A stretch of 28,743 bases of DNA from the NCBI GenBank assembly GCA_964442285.1, contig CAYTZH010000051.1, forward strand, positions 1 through 28,743, written 5' to 3'. Shown here piece after piece: positions 1 to 8,109 of the stretch. A program made the translations under genes and the position numbers. Position 1 is the stretch's first letter; each line of letters begins with the position of its first letter. Origin of the DNA: CAYTZH01 sp964442285. Its GTDB lineage: Bacteria; Myxococcota_A; UBA9160; JAFDET01. The notes beneath the pieces are model-generated. The model was given only the letters and a program-made list of their open reading frames with translations. It did not search any database and was not told where the DNA came from.

Positions 1-169
1 GGCGCGACCCGTCGACCTGGCGGACGTTCTCGATCTCGATGCCGCTGTGGAGCGTTCGCTCGAGGTTGACCTTGATGCGCCCCTTGAAGACGTGGGTGCC
101 GACCAGGAGGACGGTTCCCGCCGTGTAGTTCTGGATGGCCTCCAGGGCCATCGCCTGTCGGATGTTCAT
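1..169 (-). CDS. Hypothetical protein, N-terminal part (runs off the window)
   Basis: The first 56 residues of an unrecognised protein, read leftwards from ATG at 169 to the window edge with no stop. A good Shine-Dalgarno (GGAGGA) lies a few bases before the ATG. The visible part begins MNIRQAMALEAIQNYTAG and continues with a beta-rich stretch (TVLLVGTHVFKGRIKVNLER). It has no signal peptide or membrane helix. It follows the acyl-CoA dehydrogenase in the same direction, but a strong hairpin lies between them, so it is probably a separate unit. Codon use fits its neighbours. No function can be assigned. Confidence 0.6.
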   Translation of the reverse strand, partial: MNIRQAMALEAIQNYTAGTVLLVGTHVFKGRIKVNLERTLHSGIEIENVRQVDGSR

Positions 170-255
170 GAGAGTCCTCCCGACCCGCCATGCTAGGCGG
201 CCTCCCCGCTCCCCGCTCCCCGTTCGTTGCTCGGGTGTGCCGTCGTCGGCCCACG

Positions 256-276
256 CCGGGGCCCGTCGGGCCCCGG
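256..276 (-). terminator. Hairpin after the acyl-CoA dehydrogenase stop
   Basis: A perfect 9-bp inverted repeat, CCGGGGCCC / loop GTC / GGGCCCCGG, starts 1 base beyond the TGA (280-278) of the leftward acyl-CoA dehydrogenase. Its position suggests a terminator or mRNA 3'-end stabiliser. No T run follows on the transcribed side, so classical rho-independent termination is not shown. Confidence 0.45.
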
Positions 277-277
277 G

Positions 278-1525
278 TCAGCTGCCGAAGTCCCAGCCCT
301 CGCCGCTGTGGCGCCGCTTCAGGACGTTCTTGGCGATCAGGATCTTGTGCACCTCGTCGGGGCCGTCGGCCAGCCGCAGGGTGCGCGCGCCCTGGTACAT
401 GGCGGCCAGGGGCAGGTCGCCCGTCACGCCGGCTGCGCCCCAGACCTGGATGGCGCGGTCCACGACCCTTTCGTAGGCCGCCGGCACGTAGATCTTGAGG
501 GCGGAGATCTCGGTGCGCGGGTCGCCGCCGGCCTCCATCAGCTCGGCGCAGTGGATGGTCATGAGCCGCGCCGTCTGGATGTCGATGTACGAGTCCGCGA
601 TGAAGCCCTGGATGAACTGCTTGGTCTCGAGCTTGCCGCCGTGGACCTCCCGCTCGGTGGCCCGCTGCACCATCAGGTCGAAGGCGCGCCACATCTGGCC
701 CACGGAGTTCATGCAGTGGTAGACGCGCCCGGCGCCCAGCCGGTCCTGGGCCGCGCGGTGGCCCGAGCCCGTCTGACCCAGCTGGTTCTCCACGGGGACG
801 CGGACGTCGTCGTAGATGACCTCTGCGTGGTCGCTCTTGCGCCCCCACACCTCGATGCCGCGGATGATGTTCACCCCGGGCGTGTCGGTGGGCACGATGA
901 TCTGGGTCATCTTGCCGCTCTGGTCCGTGGGGCCGTCCGGATCCTCGGTGCGGCACATGACGATGAAGAAGTCCGCCTTGATCCCGTTGGAGGTGAACCA
1001 CTTGTGCCCGTTGATCACCCACTGGTCGCCCTCGCGGCGGGCGGTGGTCTGGATGGATCGGGGGTCCGAGCCGGCGTGGTCGGGCTCGGTCATGGAGAAG
1101 CCGCTCTCCATCTTCCCTTCGGTCAGGGGTACCAGCCACTTCTGCCGCTGCTCCTCGGTGCCGTACTTCAGCAGGATCTTCTGGTTGCCCGAGTTGGGCG
1201 CCACCACGCCGAAGAGGGAGGCCGCTCCCACGGCGTAGGCCAGCACCTCGTTCATGTAGGCGTGCTCCAGGAAGCCCAGCCCGCAGCCGCCGTACTCCTC
1301 GGGCAGGTGCGGCGCCCAGAGCCCGGCCTGCTTGACCTTGAGCTTGATCTCCTCGCGCAGCTCGCGGGCCTTGCGCCGCTCGTGCTCGTCCACGCCGTCG
1401 CGGTGCCAGCGCCACAGCAGGTTCTCGTTGGGAAGGATCTCGCGGTTGACGATCTCGGCGGTCAGCAGGCGGATCTGGTTGACGCGATCGGGCAGCGAGG
1501 CGATGGGCTGGACGTTCATCGACAT
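278..1525 (-). CDS. Acyl-CoA dehydrogenase, ACAD10/11-like
   Basis: FAD-dependent alpha,beta-dehydrogenation of an acyl-CoA, passing electrons to ETF; cytoplasmic. At 415 aa it is full length for the family. Visible are the FAD/substrate motif GFSMTEPDHAGSDP (about 142-155), INGHKWFTSNG (171-181) and the C-terminal LADGPDEVHKILIAKN (385-400). The residue aligned with the catalytic Glu376 of medium-chain ACAD is Asp387, in the ADGPDEVH motif typical of the ACAD10/11 branch. Start ATG 1525 has GAGGAG five bases upstream. It has its own candidate promoter (1561-1589) and a hairpin after the stop, so it is probably monocistronic. Family is certain; chain length and substrate are unknown. A paralogue lies at 25819-27045. 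Confidence 0.93.
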   Translation of the reverse strand: MSMNVQPIASLPDRVNQIRLLTAEIVNREILPNENLLWRWHRDGVDEHERRKARELREEIKLKVKQAGLWAPHLPEEYGGCGLGFLEHAYMNEVLAYAVGAASLFGVVAPNSGNQKILLKYGTEEQRQKWLVPLTEGKMESGFSMTEPDHAGSDPRSIQTTARREGDQWVINGHKWFTSNGIKADFFIVMCRTEDPDGPTDQSGKMTQIIVPTDTPGVNIIRGIEVWGRKSDHAEVIYDDVRVPVENQLGQTGSGHRAAQDRLGAGRVYHCMNSVGQMWRAFDLMVQRATEREVHGGKLETKQFIQGFIADSYIDIQTARLMTIHCAELMEAGGDPRTEISALKIYVPAAYERVVDRAIQVWGAAGVTGDLPLAAMYQGARTLRLADGPDEVHKILIAKNVLKRRHSGEGWDFGS

Positions 1526-1560
1526 GGCGGCTCCTCGGGGAGTGGGGCCCCGCTCGACGC

Positions 1561-1589
1561 AGCCTATGGCACGGCGAATGTGGCAACAA
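1561..1589 (-). promoter_or_regulatory. Candidate sigma70-type promoter of the acyl-CoA dehydrogenase
   Basis: Read on the minus strand: TTGTTG (1589-1584), a 17-base spacer, then TAGGCT (1566-1561), about 36 bases before the start codon. The -35 match is modest. The TAGGCT box recurs before the second acyl-CoA dehydrogenase, and TAGCCT occurs before the diiron gene at the same spacing. Confidence 0.35.
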
Positions 1590-1663
1590 GGCCGGCGGGG
1601 GCCGGAAGCGCGCGGCCCATCCCCAGCTGGACGCGCCGCCCGATCGGGTTCTCGATGCCCGCG

Positions 1664-1726
1664 CCACAGGTCGCCGGCCTCTGGGACTCAGTCGCCGGCC
1701 GGTGGCACTCAGTCGCCGCCGGACCC
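1664..1726. repeat. Three degenerate 21-bp tandem units over the acyltransferase stop codon
   Basis: Units 1664-1684, 1685-1705 and 1706-1726 share the core CAGTCGCCGGCC (first unit CAGGTCGCCGGCC) at an exact 21-base period. The third unit contains the 3' end and stop codon (1711-1709) of the leftward acyltransferase. It may be a local tandem duplication of the gene end. Confidence 0.45.
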
Positions 1727-2581
1727 GAGCCGGGCCGAGATGTTCCTCAGCATCCGCTGGATGGGATAGCGCTCCGGGTCCGCCGAGCGCAGCTCGAGGA
1801 GCTGCGCGATCTGCCGCTGGACGGCGGTCTGCACCTCGTAGCGCAGGGCGAAGCAGGCCTCGCGGTCCTCGTGGCGGCCCCGGTAGCGCTCGGTGTGGAT
1901 GGGATTGCCGAACAGGAAGTACTGGCGCTCCAGGCGCGGAAGCGGGCCCAGGCCCCGGCCCCGCGCGATCGGCGGCAGGATCTCGCCGTGGCGGAACCAG
2001 GGCTGCTCGGTGATGCCCAGGGCCCGGAGCAGGTCGCCGGCTGGAGAGCGCAGGATGTCCTCCGCATCGACCACGATCTCGAACATGTCCTCGACGCCCA
2101 CCGACGCGAACGGGACGATCGGCACGCGGTGCTGGATGGCCAGGCGCGCGAAGCCGATGCGCTCCTTCCAGATCAGCTTGTACTTCTCGCGCTTGTGCTT
2201 CATCACCTCGCGTCCGCCGCCGGGAAACACGAGCACGGCCTCGCCGGCGTCGAAGAGGCGCGCACAGTTCTCGCGCGTTCCGCGGACGGCGCCGATGCGG
2301 CGCAGGGCCTCGCGCCAGATCGGCAGCGCGAAGTGGTTGTGGTCGGCCAGGCCCCGCACGGTGCGGCCCGTCTTCTCGTAGATCTCGAGCCCGAGCATGG
2401 GGATGTCCACGAGGCCGTAGATCGTGTGGTTGCCCACCAGCAGCACCGGGCCCTTGCTCGGGATGCGGTCGGCGCCCAGCGAGACCGGGCTGAGCAGCCG
2501 CTTCAGCGGCTGCACGAGCTGGTCGAGGGCCTCGATCAGGGAGGGGTCGAAGGCGGGGCTCTCGGCGCGGGCGGCAACCAT
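1709..2581 (-). CDS. Lysophospholipid/diacylglycerol acyltransferase-like protein
   Basis: PlsC-superfamily acyltransferase, nearest by eye to the MGAT/DGAT2-like branch. The family moves an acyl group from acyl-CoA or acyl-ACP to a glycerolipid or wax alcohol at the membrane. In 290 aa one sees block I as VGNHTIYGLVDIP (about 49-61; the His-Asp spacing is longer than in the classical HX4D), the glycine-rich FPGGGREV (119-126) and the late motif VPIVPFASVG (153-162). The strongly basic KHKREKYK lies in between. No signal peptide is present. It lies 31 bases after the PEP-CTERM gene on the same strand. Start ATG 2581 has only a weak purine stretch upstream. The family call is firm; the acceptor lipid is unknown. 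Confidence 0.82.
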   Translation of the reverse strand: MVAARAESPAFDPSLIEALDQLVQPLKRLLSPVSLGADRIPSKGPVLLVGNHTIYGLVDIPMLGLEIYEKTGRTVRGLADHNHFALPIWREALRRIGAVRGTRENCARLFDAGEAVLVFPGGGREVMKHKREKYKLIWKERIGFARLAIQHRVPIVPFASVGVEDMFEIVVDAEDILRSPAGDLLRALGITEQPWFRHGEILPPIARGRGLGPLPRLERQYFLFGNPIHTERYRGRHEDREACFALRYEVQTAVQRQIAQLLELRSADPERYPIQRMLRNISARLGSGGD

Positions 2582-2612
2582 CTCGCTCTGTTCCGACGTG
2601 GCCGGGCGAAGC

Positions 2613-3320
2613 TCAGGCGAGATGCCCCCGCGGGTCGCGGGCGCGCCGACGCCGCGCCCGGGCGAGCGGGGCCAGCCCGCTCCCGAGCAGCAGCCAGGTC
2701 CCCGGCTCGGGCACCGCCTCGGTCACCGTGACCGCGGCGTTGTCGTAGTCCAGGATGCCGCCCGCCGTGCCGCTGTTGCCCGCCAGGAAGCCGAACTCCC
2801 AGACCCCGCTGGAAAAGTCGGGGCTCTGGGGCGGTATCACGCCGCCCGGATTGGCGTCGTCGAGCAGGAAGAACCCGCCCTGCTGGACGCCCTCGAGGGT
2901 GACCTGCGTGAACTCGGAGGGAAGGGAGGTGATCTCGCTACCGCCCCGGTAGAGGGCACCGCTCCCCTGCTCTCGCGCCAGGATTCCGACGGCTTGGCCC
3001 TCGCCCGACGCGGCGAAGACGCGGGCGTCCACCGACAGATCGAGGCTTCCGATCGCGCCGAGCAGGCCCGTGTCCCACTCGGCGCCGTCCAGGAGGATCG
3101 TGGCCCAGACGAGGTTGGTGGGAGCGCCCGGGTCGGTCTGGACGCGGATGAAGGCGTCGCGGGTGCCCGCGTCTTCGATCCGGGTGACGCTGGCGCTGGT
3201 GTCGCCCACCTGGCCGATCACGGCGTCGGCGAAGTCGTCGTCGGAGAAGATCTCGATCGCCGGGGCCGGCGCCGCCAGCAGCAGCCCGATCGCCCCGATC
3301 CCCAGCATCCGCATGCGCAT
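2613..3320 (-). CDS. PEP-CTERM sorting domain protein
   Basis: An exported protein of 235 aa. It has a signal peptide at about 1-21 (basic MRMRM, then a hydrophobic core ending APAPA), a beta-rich body, and a classical PEP-CTERM tail: VPEPGTW at 203-209, a hydrophobic segment to about 220 and an arginine-rich end RARRRRAR. Such tails are cut by an exosortase at the inner membrane and the protein goes to the surface or extracellular matrix. No exosortase gene is in this window. Start ATG 3320 has GAGGAA at suitable spacing. The body shows no recognised enzyme motif, so its role is unknown. It diverges from the COQ4-like gene across 84 bases. Confidence 0.85.
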   Translation of the reverse strand: MRMRMLGIGAIGLLLAAPAPAIEIFSDDDFADAVIGQVGDTSASVTRIEDAGTRDAFIRVQTDPGAPTNLVWATILLDGAEWDTGLLGAIGSLDLSVDARVFAASGEGQAVGILAREQGSGALYRGGSEITSLPSEFTQVTLEGVQQGGFFLLDDANPGGVIPPQSPDFSSGVWEFGFLAGNSGTAGGILDYDNAAVTVTEAVPEPGTWLLLGSGLAPLARARRRRARDPRGHLA

Positions 3321-3404
3321 GGACGGGTTCCTCGCTTCCTCTCATGGGTGGTCTCGGGGGACTCGATGTGGCAAGAGAGGTGCGGGAAACGGCAGGAGGG
3401 TCCC

Positions 3405-3977
3405 ATGGCCGACACACCGTCCGTCCGCGAGGCCCGGGCCCGCTACTTCGCCGAGAACGACTTCGGCGAGGACGGCGGCTACGGGGCCCGCTGGGTGAAG
3501 CTCGACTTCGGCGGCCTCCCCGTTGCCTTCCCGAACACGGCGTCGCGGGTGCGGGCCGTGAAGGTCCACGACGTACACCACGTGGTCACCGGCTACGCCA
3601 CGACGCCGACCGGCGAGGCGGAGATCGGCGCCTGGGAGGTGGCGGGGGGCTGCGGCCGGCATCTGGCGGCCTGGGCCCTCAACCTCTGGGCCTTCGCGTA
3701 CGGCGTCGTGCTGGCGCCCGGCCCCGTGTTCCGGGCCTTCGTCCGGGGGCGTCGCAGCCGCACCCTGTACGGCGCGCCGGAGCTCGACGAGTCGCTCTTG
3801 GACCAGCCCGTGGCCGCCGTGCGCACGGCGCTCCGGATCCCCGAGGCGACGCCGGCGGCCAGCCTCGGAGACGGGCTGGCCTTCATCCTCTGGGCGCTCG
3901 CGGCCTGGGTCTGGACCCTCGGAGGTCTGGTCCTGCTGCTCCTCCCGCTCTGGCTCGGCGTCCGCGCGCTCTGCTGA
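3405..3977 (+). CDS. COQ4-like protein with C-terminal membrane segments
   Basis: 190 aa from ATG 3405, preceded by AGGAGGG. The key sign is HDVHHVVTGYATTPTGE at 55-71, a perfect HDxxHx11E (His55, Asp56, His59, Glu71), the metal-binding signature of COQ4. COQ4 proteins act in ubiquinone biosynthesis as a scaffold or oxidative decarboxylase. After it come a hydrophobic stretch (about 88-108) and a very hydrophobic C-terminus (about 157-188) that looks like one or two membrane helices. No quinone biosynthesis gene is nearby. It converges on the hydrolase-OsmC gene with 15 bases between stops. The family call rests on the motif and size; COQ4-like proteins also occur outside quinone pathways, so the role is uncertain. 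Confidence 0.6.
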   Translation: MADTPSVREARARYFAENDFGEDGGYGARWVKLDFGGLPVAFPNTASRVRAVKVHDVHHVVTGYATTPTGEAEIGAWEVAGGCGRHLAAWALNLWAFAYGVVLAPGPVFRAFVRGRRSRTLYGAPELDESLLDQPVAAVRTALRIPEATPAASLGDGLAFILWALAAWVWTLGGLVLLLLPLWLGVRALC

Positions 3978-3992
3978 GCCGCCCGCCCCGGC

Positions 3993-5216
3993 TCAGCCGG
4001 CCGGGATCTCCCGCGTGCGCACCGACACCTCGCCGTGGAGGGTGCGGTGCACCGGGCAGCGGTCGGCGATCTCCAGCAGGCGCGCACGCTGCGCGGCGTC
4101 GAGGGGGCCCTCCAGGGCGATCTCGCGCTCGATCCGGTCCACGCGTCCCTCGCGGGTCTCGCAGTCCTCGCAGTCGCGGGCGTGGATCTTCTCGTGGCGG
4201 AGGCCCACCGTGGCCCGCTCGAGGGGCCAGCCCTTGCGGTCGGCATACATGCGCAGGGTCATCGAGGTGCAGGCGCCGAGGGCGGCCAGGAGCAGGCCGT
4301 AGGGCGTGGGGCCGGTGTCGTCGCCGCCCACGCCCGGCGGCTCGTCGGCCCGAAGGGCGTGGGGACCCGCCTGGATCTCGGTGGTGAAGCGGCCCTCGCG
4401 GGTCTCGCGCACGCGGACCTCCCCAGGCTCTACGGGCCCGCTCGCGGCGGGCTCGGACCGCGGCAGGAAGCGGTCGGCCCAGGCGGCGATCACCGCGCCG
4501 GCGTACTCCGCGTCCTCGCGTCGGGACAGCAGGTGATCGGCGCCATCCAGGGAGACGAAGCTCTTGGGGTGGCGCGCCGCCGTGAAGATGCGCGTCGCGT
4601 GCTCGATGCCGACCGTGTTGTCGAGGGGGCCGTGCAGCACGAGCAGGGCGCGCTTCAGGCCCGCGATGGCCGTCTCCAGCTTCTGCCCCGCCACGTCCTC
4701 CAGGAACTCGCGGCGGATCCGGAAGCGGCGGCCGGCGAGCGTCACCTCCGCCTCACCGCGGGTCTCGATCTCGTCCCGGCAGCCGCCGAAGATCTCCGCC
4801 ACGTGCTCGGGGTCGGCCGGGGCGCCGAGGGTTACCACCGCCTTCGCCTCGGGGATGCGCGCGGCGGCGGCCAGCACCGCGGCTCCGCCCAGGCTGTGGC
4901 CCACCAGCAGGGCGGGCGCCCGGAAGTGCTGGCGCAGGTGGTCGGCGGCCCGCACCAGGTCCGTCACGTTGGAGGAGAAGTCCGTGTTCGCGAACTCGCC
5001 CTCGCTGTGGCCGAGCCCGGTGAAGTCGAAGCGCAGCACGGCTAGGCCCCGCGCGGCCAGGGCCTGGGCGATGCGGCGTGCGGCCACCAGGTCCTTCGAG
5101 CAGGTGAAGCAGTGGGCGAAGAGGGCGAAGGCCCGGGGCTCGCTTAGGGGGCGGTCCAGGCGAGCGGCCAGGCGGTGGCCCTGGCTTCCCTCGAACTCGA
5201 GGCGTTCGGTGGGCAC
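3993..5216 (-). CDS. Bifunctional alpha/beta hydrolase-OsmC fusion protein
   Basis: A two-domain protein of 407 aa. The N-terminal half is a serine hydrolase: nucleophile elbow GHSLGG with Ser108, an aspartate in HGPLDN (199) and His228 in DGADHLL. The C-terminal half (about 265-407) is an OsmC/Ohr-type domain with two redox cysteines, Cys316 (GACTS) and Cys387 (DRCPVH), which in OsmC reduce organic hydroperoxides. This fusion is a known bacterial architecture, perhaps pairing ester cleavage with hydroperoxide removal. I chose GTG 5216 because GGAGGAA lies five bases upstream; an in-frame TTG at 5243 has no such site. It is last in the 9555-3993 operon, 41 bases after the M20 peptidase. Native substrates are unknown. 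Confidence 0.88.
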   Translation of the reverse strand: MPTERLEFEGSQGHRLAARLDRPLSEPRAFALFAHCFTCSKDLVAARRIAQALAARGLAVLRFDFTGLGHSEGEFANTDFSSNVTDLVRAADHLRQHFRAPALLVGHSLGGAAVLAAAARIPEAKAVVTLGAPADPEHVAEIFGGCRDEIETRGEAEVTLAGRRFRIRREFLEDVAGQKLETAIAGLKRALLVLHGPLDNTVGIEHATRIFTAARHPKSFVSLDGADHLLSRREDAEYAGAVIAAWADRFLPRSEPAASGPVEPGEVRVRETREGRFTTEIQAGPHALRADEPPGVGGDDTGPTPYGLLLAALGACTSMTLRMYADRKGWPLERATVGLRHEKIHARDCEDCETREGRVDRIEREIALEGPLDAAQRARLLEIADRCPVHRTLHGEVSVRTREIPAG

Positions 5217-5257
5217 GGCGGTTCCTCCGGGCGCGGGGGTCAAGGGTGGGATGCCGG

Positions 5258-6718
5258 TCAGCCGGCGGCGTTGCGCAGGAAGCGCACGTAGAAGCCGACG
5301 GCCGCGGGCAGGGCGTCGACGCGGACCCGCTCGTTGGTGCCGTGGATCCCGGAAAGGTCCTCGGCGACCAGCGGGAAGGGCATGAAGCGATAGACCCGCG
5401 GCGTGAGCGGGCGGAAGTGACGCGCGTCGGTGCCGCCCACCATCAGGTAGGGCGCGACGATCGCCTGCGGGAACACCTCCCGGATGGTCCGCGCCAGCAG
5501 GTCGAAGGCCGGCGCCTCGATATCGGACATGGGCGAGGGGTCCCGGCGCTTCGGGAGGTGCCCCACCGCGACGCGAGGGTCCGCGACCACCGCCCGGTCC
5601 CGGGCCAGGGTGGTCTCGATGGTGTCCCCCGGCAGGATGCGGTGGTTCACCACCGCGCTGGCACGGGCGGGGACCACGTTGTCCTTCACCCCCGCGCCGA
5701 TGAGGGTCGTGGCGGTGGTGGTGCGCACGATGGCGCCCGTGGTGGGCCCGGCGCCGAGGACGGCGAGGAGCACGGGCTCGAAGAGCCAGAGGTTGGCCAG
5801 GGCCAGGCGCATGCCGAAGGGCGCCTCGGGCGCCAGGGCGTCGAAGAAGGCCCGGGTGGCGGGAACCAGCCGCGACGGGAACGGGTCGTTCTCCAGCCGC
5901 AGCACCGCCTCGGCCAGCACCGCGATGGCGTTCTCCGAGGGCGGCGTGGACGAGTGCCCCCCGGCCGACTCCACCACCAGCTCGGTGCTCAGGTAGCCCT
6001 TCTCGGCGATGCCCACGACGGCCAGGGGCTCGTCGACGCCCGGGAACATGCCGCGGATCACGGAGCCGCCCTCGTCGAGCACGATCTCGGGCTCCACGCC
6101 CCGCTCCGCGAGCAGGGCGGCCACGCCGCCGGCGCCGCGGGGCCCGCCCAGCTCTTCGTCGTGGCCGAAGGCGAGCATCACCGTCCGCCGCGGCCGGAAG
6201 CCCCGGGCCAGCAGGCGCTCCACGGCCTCGAGCTGCATCACGACGTTGACCTTGTCGTCCAGGGCACCCCGGCCCCAGACGTAGCCGTCGGCGATCGCCC
6301 CCGAGTACGGCGGATGCAGCCAGCGGTCCTCGGTGCCCGGGTCCACGGGCACCACGTCCTGGTGGGCCAGCAGCACCACGGGCTTCAGGCTCGGATCGCG
6401 GCCCGGCCAGGTGTACAGGAGCGTGTAGTCCGACACGAGATCGCGTCGAAGGACACGGTGGGCCTCCGGATAGGTGCGGGCCAGCCAGGCGTGCAGCGCG
6501 AGAAAGGGCGCGCCGTCGAACTTCTCGGCCTCCAGGTGGGAGATCGTCCGGAAGCGGAGCGAGGCGCCCAGGCGCGCGGCGACGGCCTCGGCGTCGATCG
6601 AAGGGAGCGCGGCGGGCTCCACCCGGGGCTGTCGCGAGGGCAGCGTCCCCGCCCGGACGGCGAGCACGACCAGCAGGACCCCGAGCAGGGCCAGCAGGAC
6701 GAGGGCGACGCGGCGCAC
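5258..6718 (-). CDS. M20 family metallopeptidase, PM20D1-like
   Basis: A zinc hydrolase of 486 aa that cleaves (or in PM20D1 also forms) amide bonds of N-acyl amino acids or peptides. Visible are an N-terminal hydrophobic signal/anchor (about 4-22), the metal motif LAHQDVVP (His119, Asp121), GRGALDDK with Asp154, HDEELGG with the Glu188-Glu189 pair, and GGTDARHF near the C-terminus supplying the last ligand. The layout matches periplasmic or membrane-anchored PM20D1-type carboxypeptidases. Start GTG 6718 follows the aminotransferase stop by 7 bases, with GGAG 12 bases upstream. It is third in the decarboxylase-aminotransferase operon, which suggests an amine or amino acid derivative as substrate. 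Confidence 0.88.
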   Translation of the reverse strand: MRRVALVLLALLGVLLVVLAVRAGTLPSRQPRVEPAALPSIDAEAVAARLGASLRFRTISHLEAEKFDGAPFLALHAWLARTYPEAHRVLRRDLVSDYTLLYTWPGRDPSLKPVVLLAHQDVVPVDPGTEDRWLHPPYSGAIADGYVWGRGALDDKVNVVMQLEAVERLLARGFRPRRTVMLAFGHDEELGGPRGAGGVAALLAERGVEPEIVLDEGGSVIRGMFPGVDEPLAVVGIAEKGYLSTELVVESAGGHSSTPPSENAIAVLAEAVLRLENDPFPSRLVPATRAFFDALAPEAPFGMRLALANLWLFEPVLLAVLGAGPTTGAIVRTTTATTLIGAGVKDNVVPARASAVVNHRILPGDTIETTLARDRAVVADPRVAVGHLPKRRDPSPMSDIEAPAFDLLARTIREVFPQAIVAPYLMVGGTDARHFRPLTPRVYRFMPFPLVAEDLSGIHGTNERVRVDALPAAVGFYVRFLRNAAG

Positions 6719-6725
6719 GTCGGGC

Positions 6726-8105
6726 CTAGCTCCGGGTTCCGTCGGCGCGCAGCGCGGCCTCCAGCCTCCCCAGCGCCCGGGTGAAGCGGCGCACGACCTC
6801 CTCCAGCTCGTCCTCGCCGATGACGAGCGGTGGCGAGAACGCCATGGCGTCGACCAGGGCCCGCACCACCAGCCCCTCTTCGCGGCAGAGCTCGGCCATG
6901 CGCAGGCCCACCCGGGCCGCGGCGGGGAAAGGCGCGCCCCGCTCGCGGTCGGCCACCAGCTCCACGGCCGCGATCAGGGCCTCGCCGCGCACCTCGCCCA
7001 CCAGGGGATGGTCGCCGACGGCGTCCCGCAGGCGTTGCTGGAAGGTCGGTCCCACCCGGGCGGCACGGGTGAGGAGCTCCTCGCGCTCCAGGATGTCGAG
7101 GTTGGCGAGGGCCGCCGCGGCGCCCACGGGATGCAGGCTCGTGGTGTGGCCGTGGCCCACGGGGCCGCGCTCGGGGGAGGCTTCGGCGAAGACCTGCCAG
7201 ATCCGGTCGCTCACCACCGCCGCCGACACCGGGAAGTAGGCGCTGGTGATGCCCTTGGCCACGGTCATGAGGTCGGGCTCGATGCCGTAGCGCGGCGAGC
7301 CGAAGGGCCGTCCCAGGCGCCCGAAGCCGCACACCACCTCGTCGGCGACCAGCAGCACGTCGTGGCGACGCAGCACCGCCTGCACCGCCTCCCAGTAGCC
7401 CTCCGGCGGCGGGATCACGCCGCCCGCCGCCATCAGCGGCTCGCCGACGAAGGCGCCCACGGTCTCGGGCCCCTCGCGCAGGATCGCGCGCTCGAGCTCG
7501 TCGGCGAGGCGGGCGCTGAAGGCGCGCTCGCTCTCGCCCGGGCGGGCCTGGCGGTAGTGGTGGGGCTTGGTCACGTGGACGAAGCCCTCGAGGGGCAGGT
7601 CGAAGTGGGCGTGGAGCGGCGTCAATCCCGAGAGGCTGGCGCCGCCGAGGGTCACGCCGTGGTAGCCGCCGTGGCGGCTGATCAGCTTCTTCTTCACGGG
7701 CTGGCCGCGCAGGTTCCAGTAGTACCAGACCAGCTTCACCAGGGTGTCGTTGGCCTCGGAGCCCGAGTTGCAGAAGAAGGCGCGATCCAGGCCCGGCGGG
7801 GTGAGCGAGGCCAGCCGGGCCGCCAGGCGGATGCCCGGCTCGGAGGCGTGGCCCAGGAACGCGTGGTAGTAGGGCAGGCGCCGCGCCTGCTCGGCCATGG
7901 CGTCGGCGATCTCCTCGCGGCCGTAGCCCGCGTTCACGCACCACAGGCCCGCCATGGCGTCGATCACCTCGTGGCCCTGGGCGTCGCGGATCCAGACGCC
8001 CTTGGCCTCCGCCAGCACCTGCGGTCCGCGCGACTGCTGCTCGGCGATCGAGGTGAACGGGTGGAAGACGTGGGCGCGGTCGAGGTCCGCGAGCGACGTG
8101 GCCAT
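6726..8105 (-). CDS. Class III (omega) aminotransferase
   Basis: A PLP-dependent transaminase of 459 aa, full length for the class. It carries the phosphate-binding SGSEAND (114-120), GGYHGVTLGG around 146-155, the PLP-ring Asp255 in VADEVVCGFGR and the Schiff-base Lys284 in TVAKGITSAYFP. The family moves amino groups between amines or omega-amino acids and keto acids such as pyruvate. Start ATG 8105 lies just past the decarboxylase stop (TGAGGCCATG), so translation is probably coupled. Neighbours suggest that the amine made by the decarboxylase could be deaminated here, but no substrate can be read from sequence alone. Confidence 0.9.
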   Translation of the reverse strand: MATSLADLDRAHVFHPFTSIAEQQSRGPQVLAEAKGVWIRDAQGHEVIDAMAGLWCVNAGYGREEIADAMAEQARRLPYYHAFLGHASEPGIRLAARLASLTPPGLDRAFFCNSGSEANDTLVKLVWYYWNLRGQPVKKKLISRHGGYHGVTLGGASLSGLTPLHAHFDLPLEGFVHVTKPHHYRQARPGESERAFSARLADELERAILREGPETVGAFVGEPLMAAGGVIPPPEGYWEAVQAVLRRHDVLLVADEVVCGFGRLGRPFGSPRYGIEPDLMTVAKGITSAYFPVSAAVVSDRIWQVFAEASPERGPVGHGHTTSLHPVGAAAALANLDILEREELLTRAARVGPTFQQRLRDAVGDHPLVGEVRGEALIAAVELVADRERGAPFPAAARVGLRMAELCREEGLVVRALVDAMAFSPPLVIGEDELEEVVRRFTRALGRLEAALRADGTRS

Positions 8106-8109
8106 GGCC

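Noticed and set aside
227..2731. An open frame of 834 codons on the plus strand across the acyl-CoA dehydrogenase and acyltransferase genes
   Set aside because: It is antisense to two clear genes, has low-complexity Ala/Gly/Val/His-rich sequence typical of shadow frames in GC-rich DNA, and shows no motif.
3978..3998. Bidirectional terminator between the convergent COQ4-like and hydrolase-OsmC genes
   Set aside because: Only a 5-bp stem (CCGGC/GCCGG) exists around the TCA, and it lies within the stop codon of one gene; too weak in GC-rich DNA.
5217..5243. TTG start 27 bases upstream for the hydrolase-OsmC fusion
   Set aside because: The stretch contains the GGAGGAA that serves the GTG at 5216, so it is more likely leader than coding.
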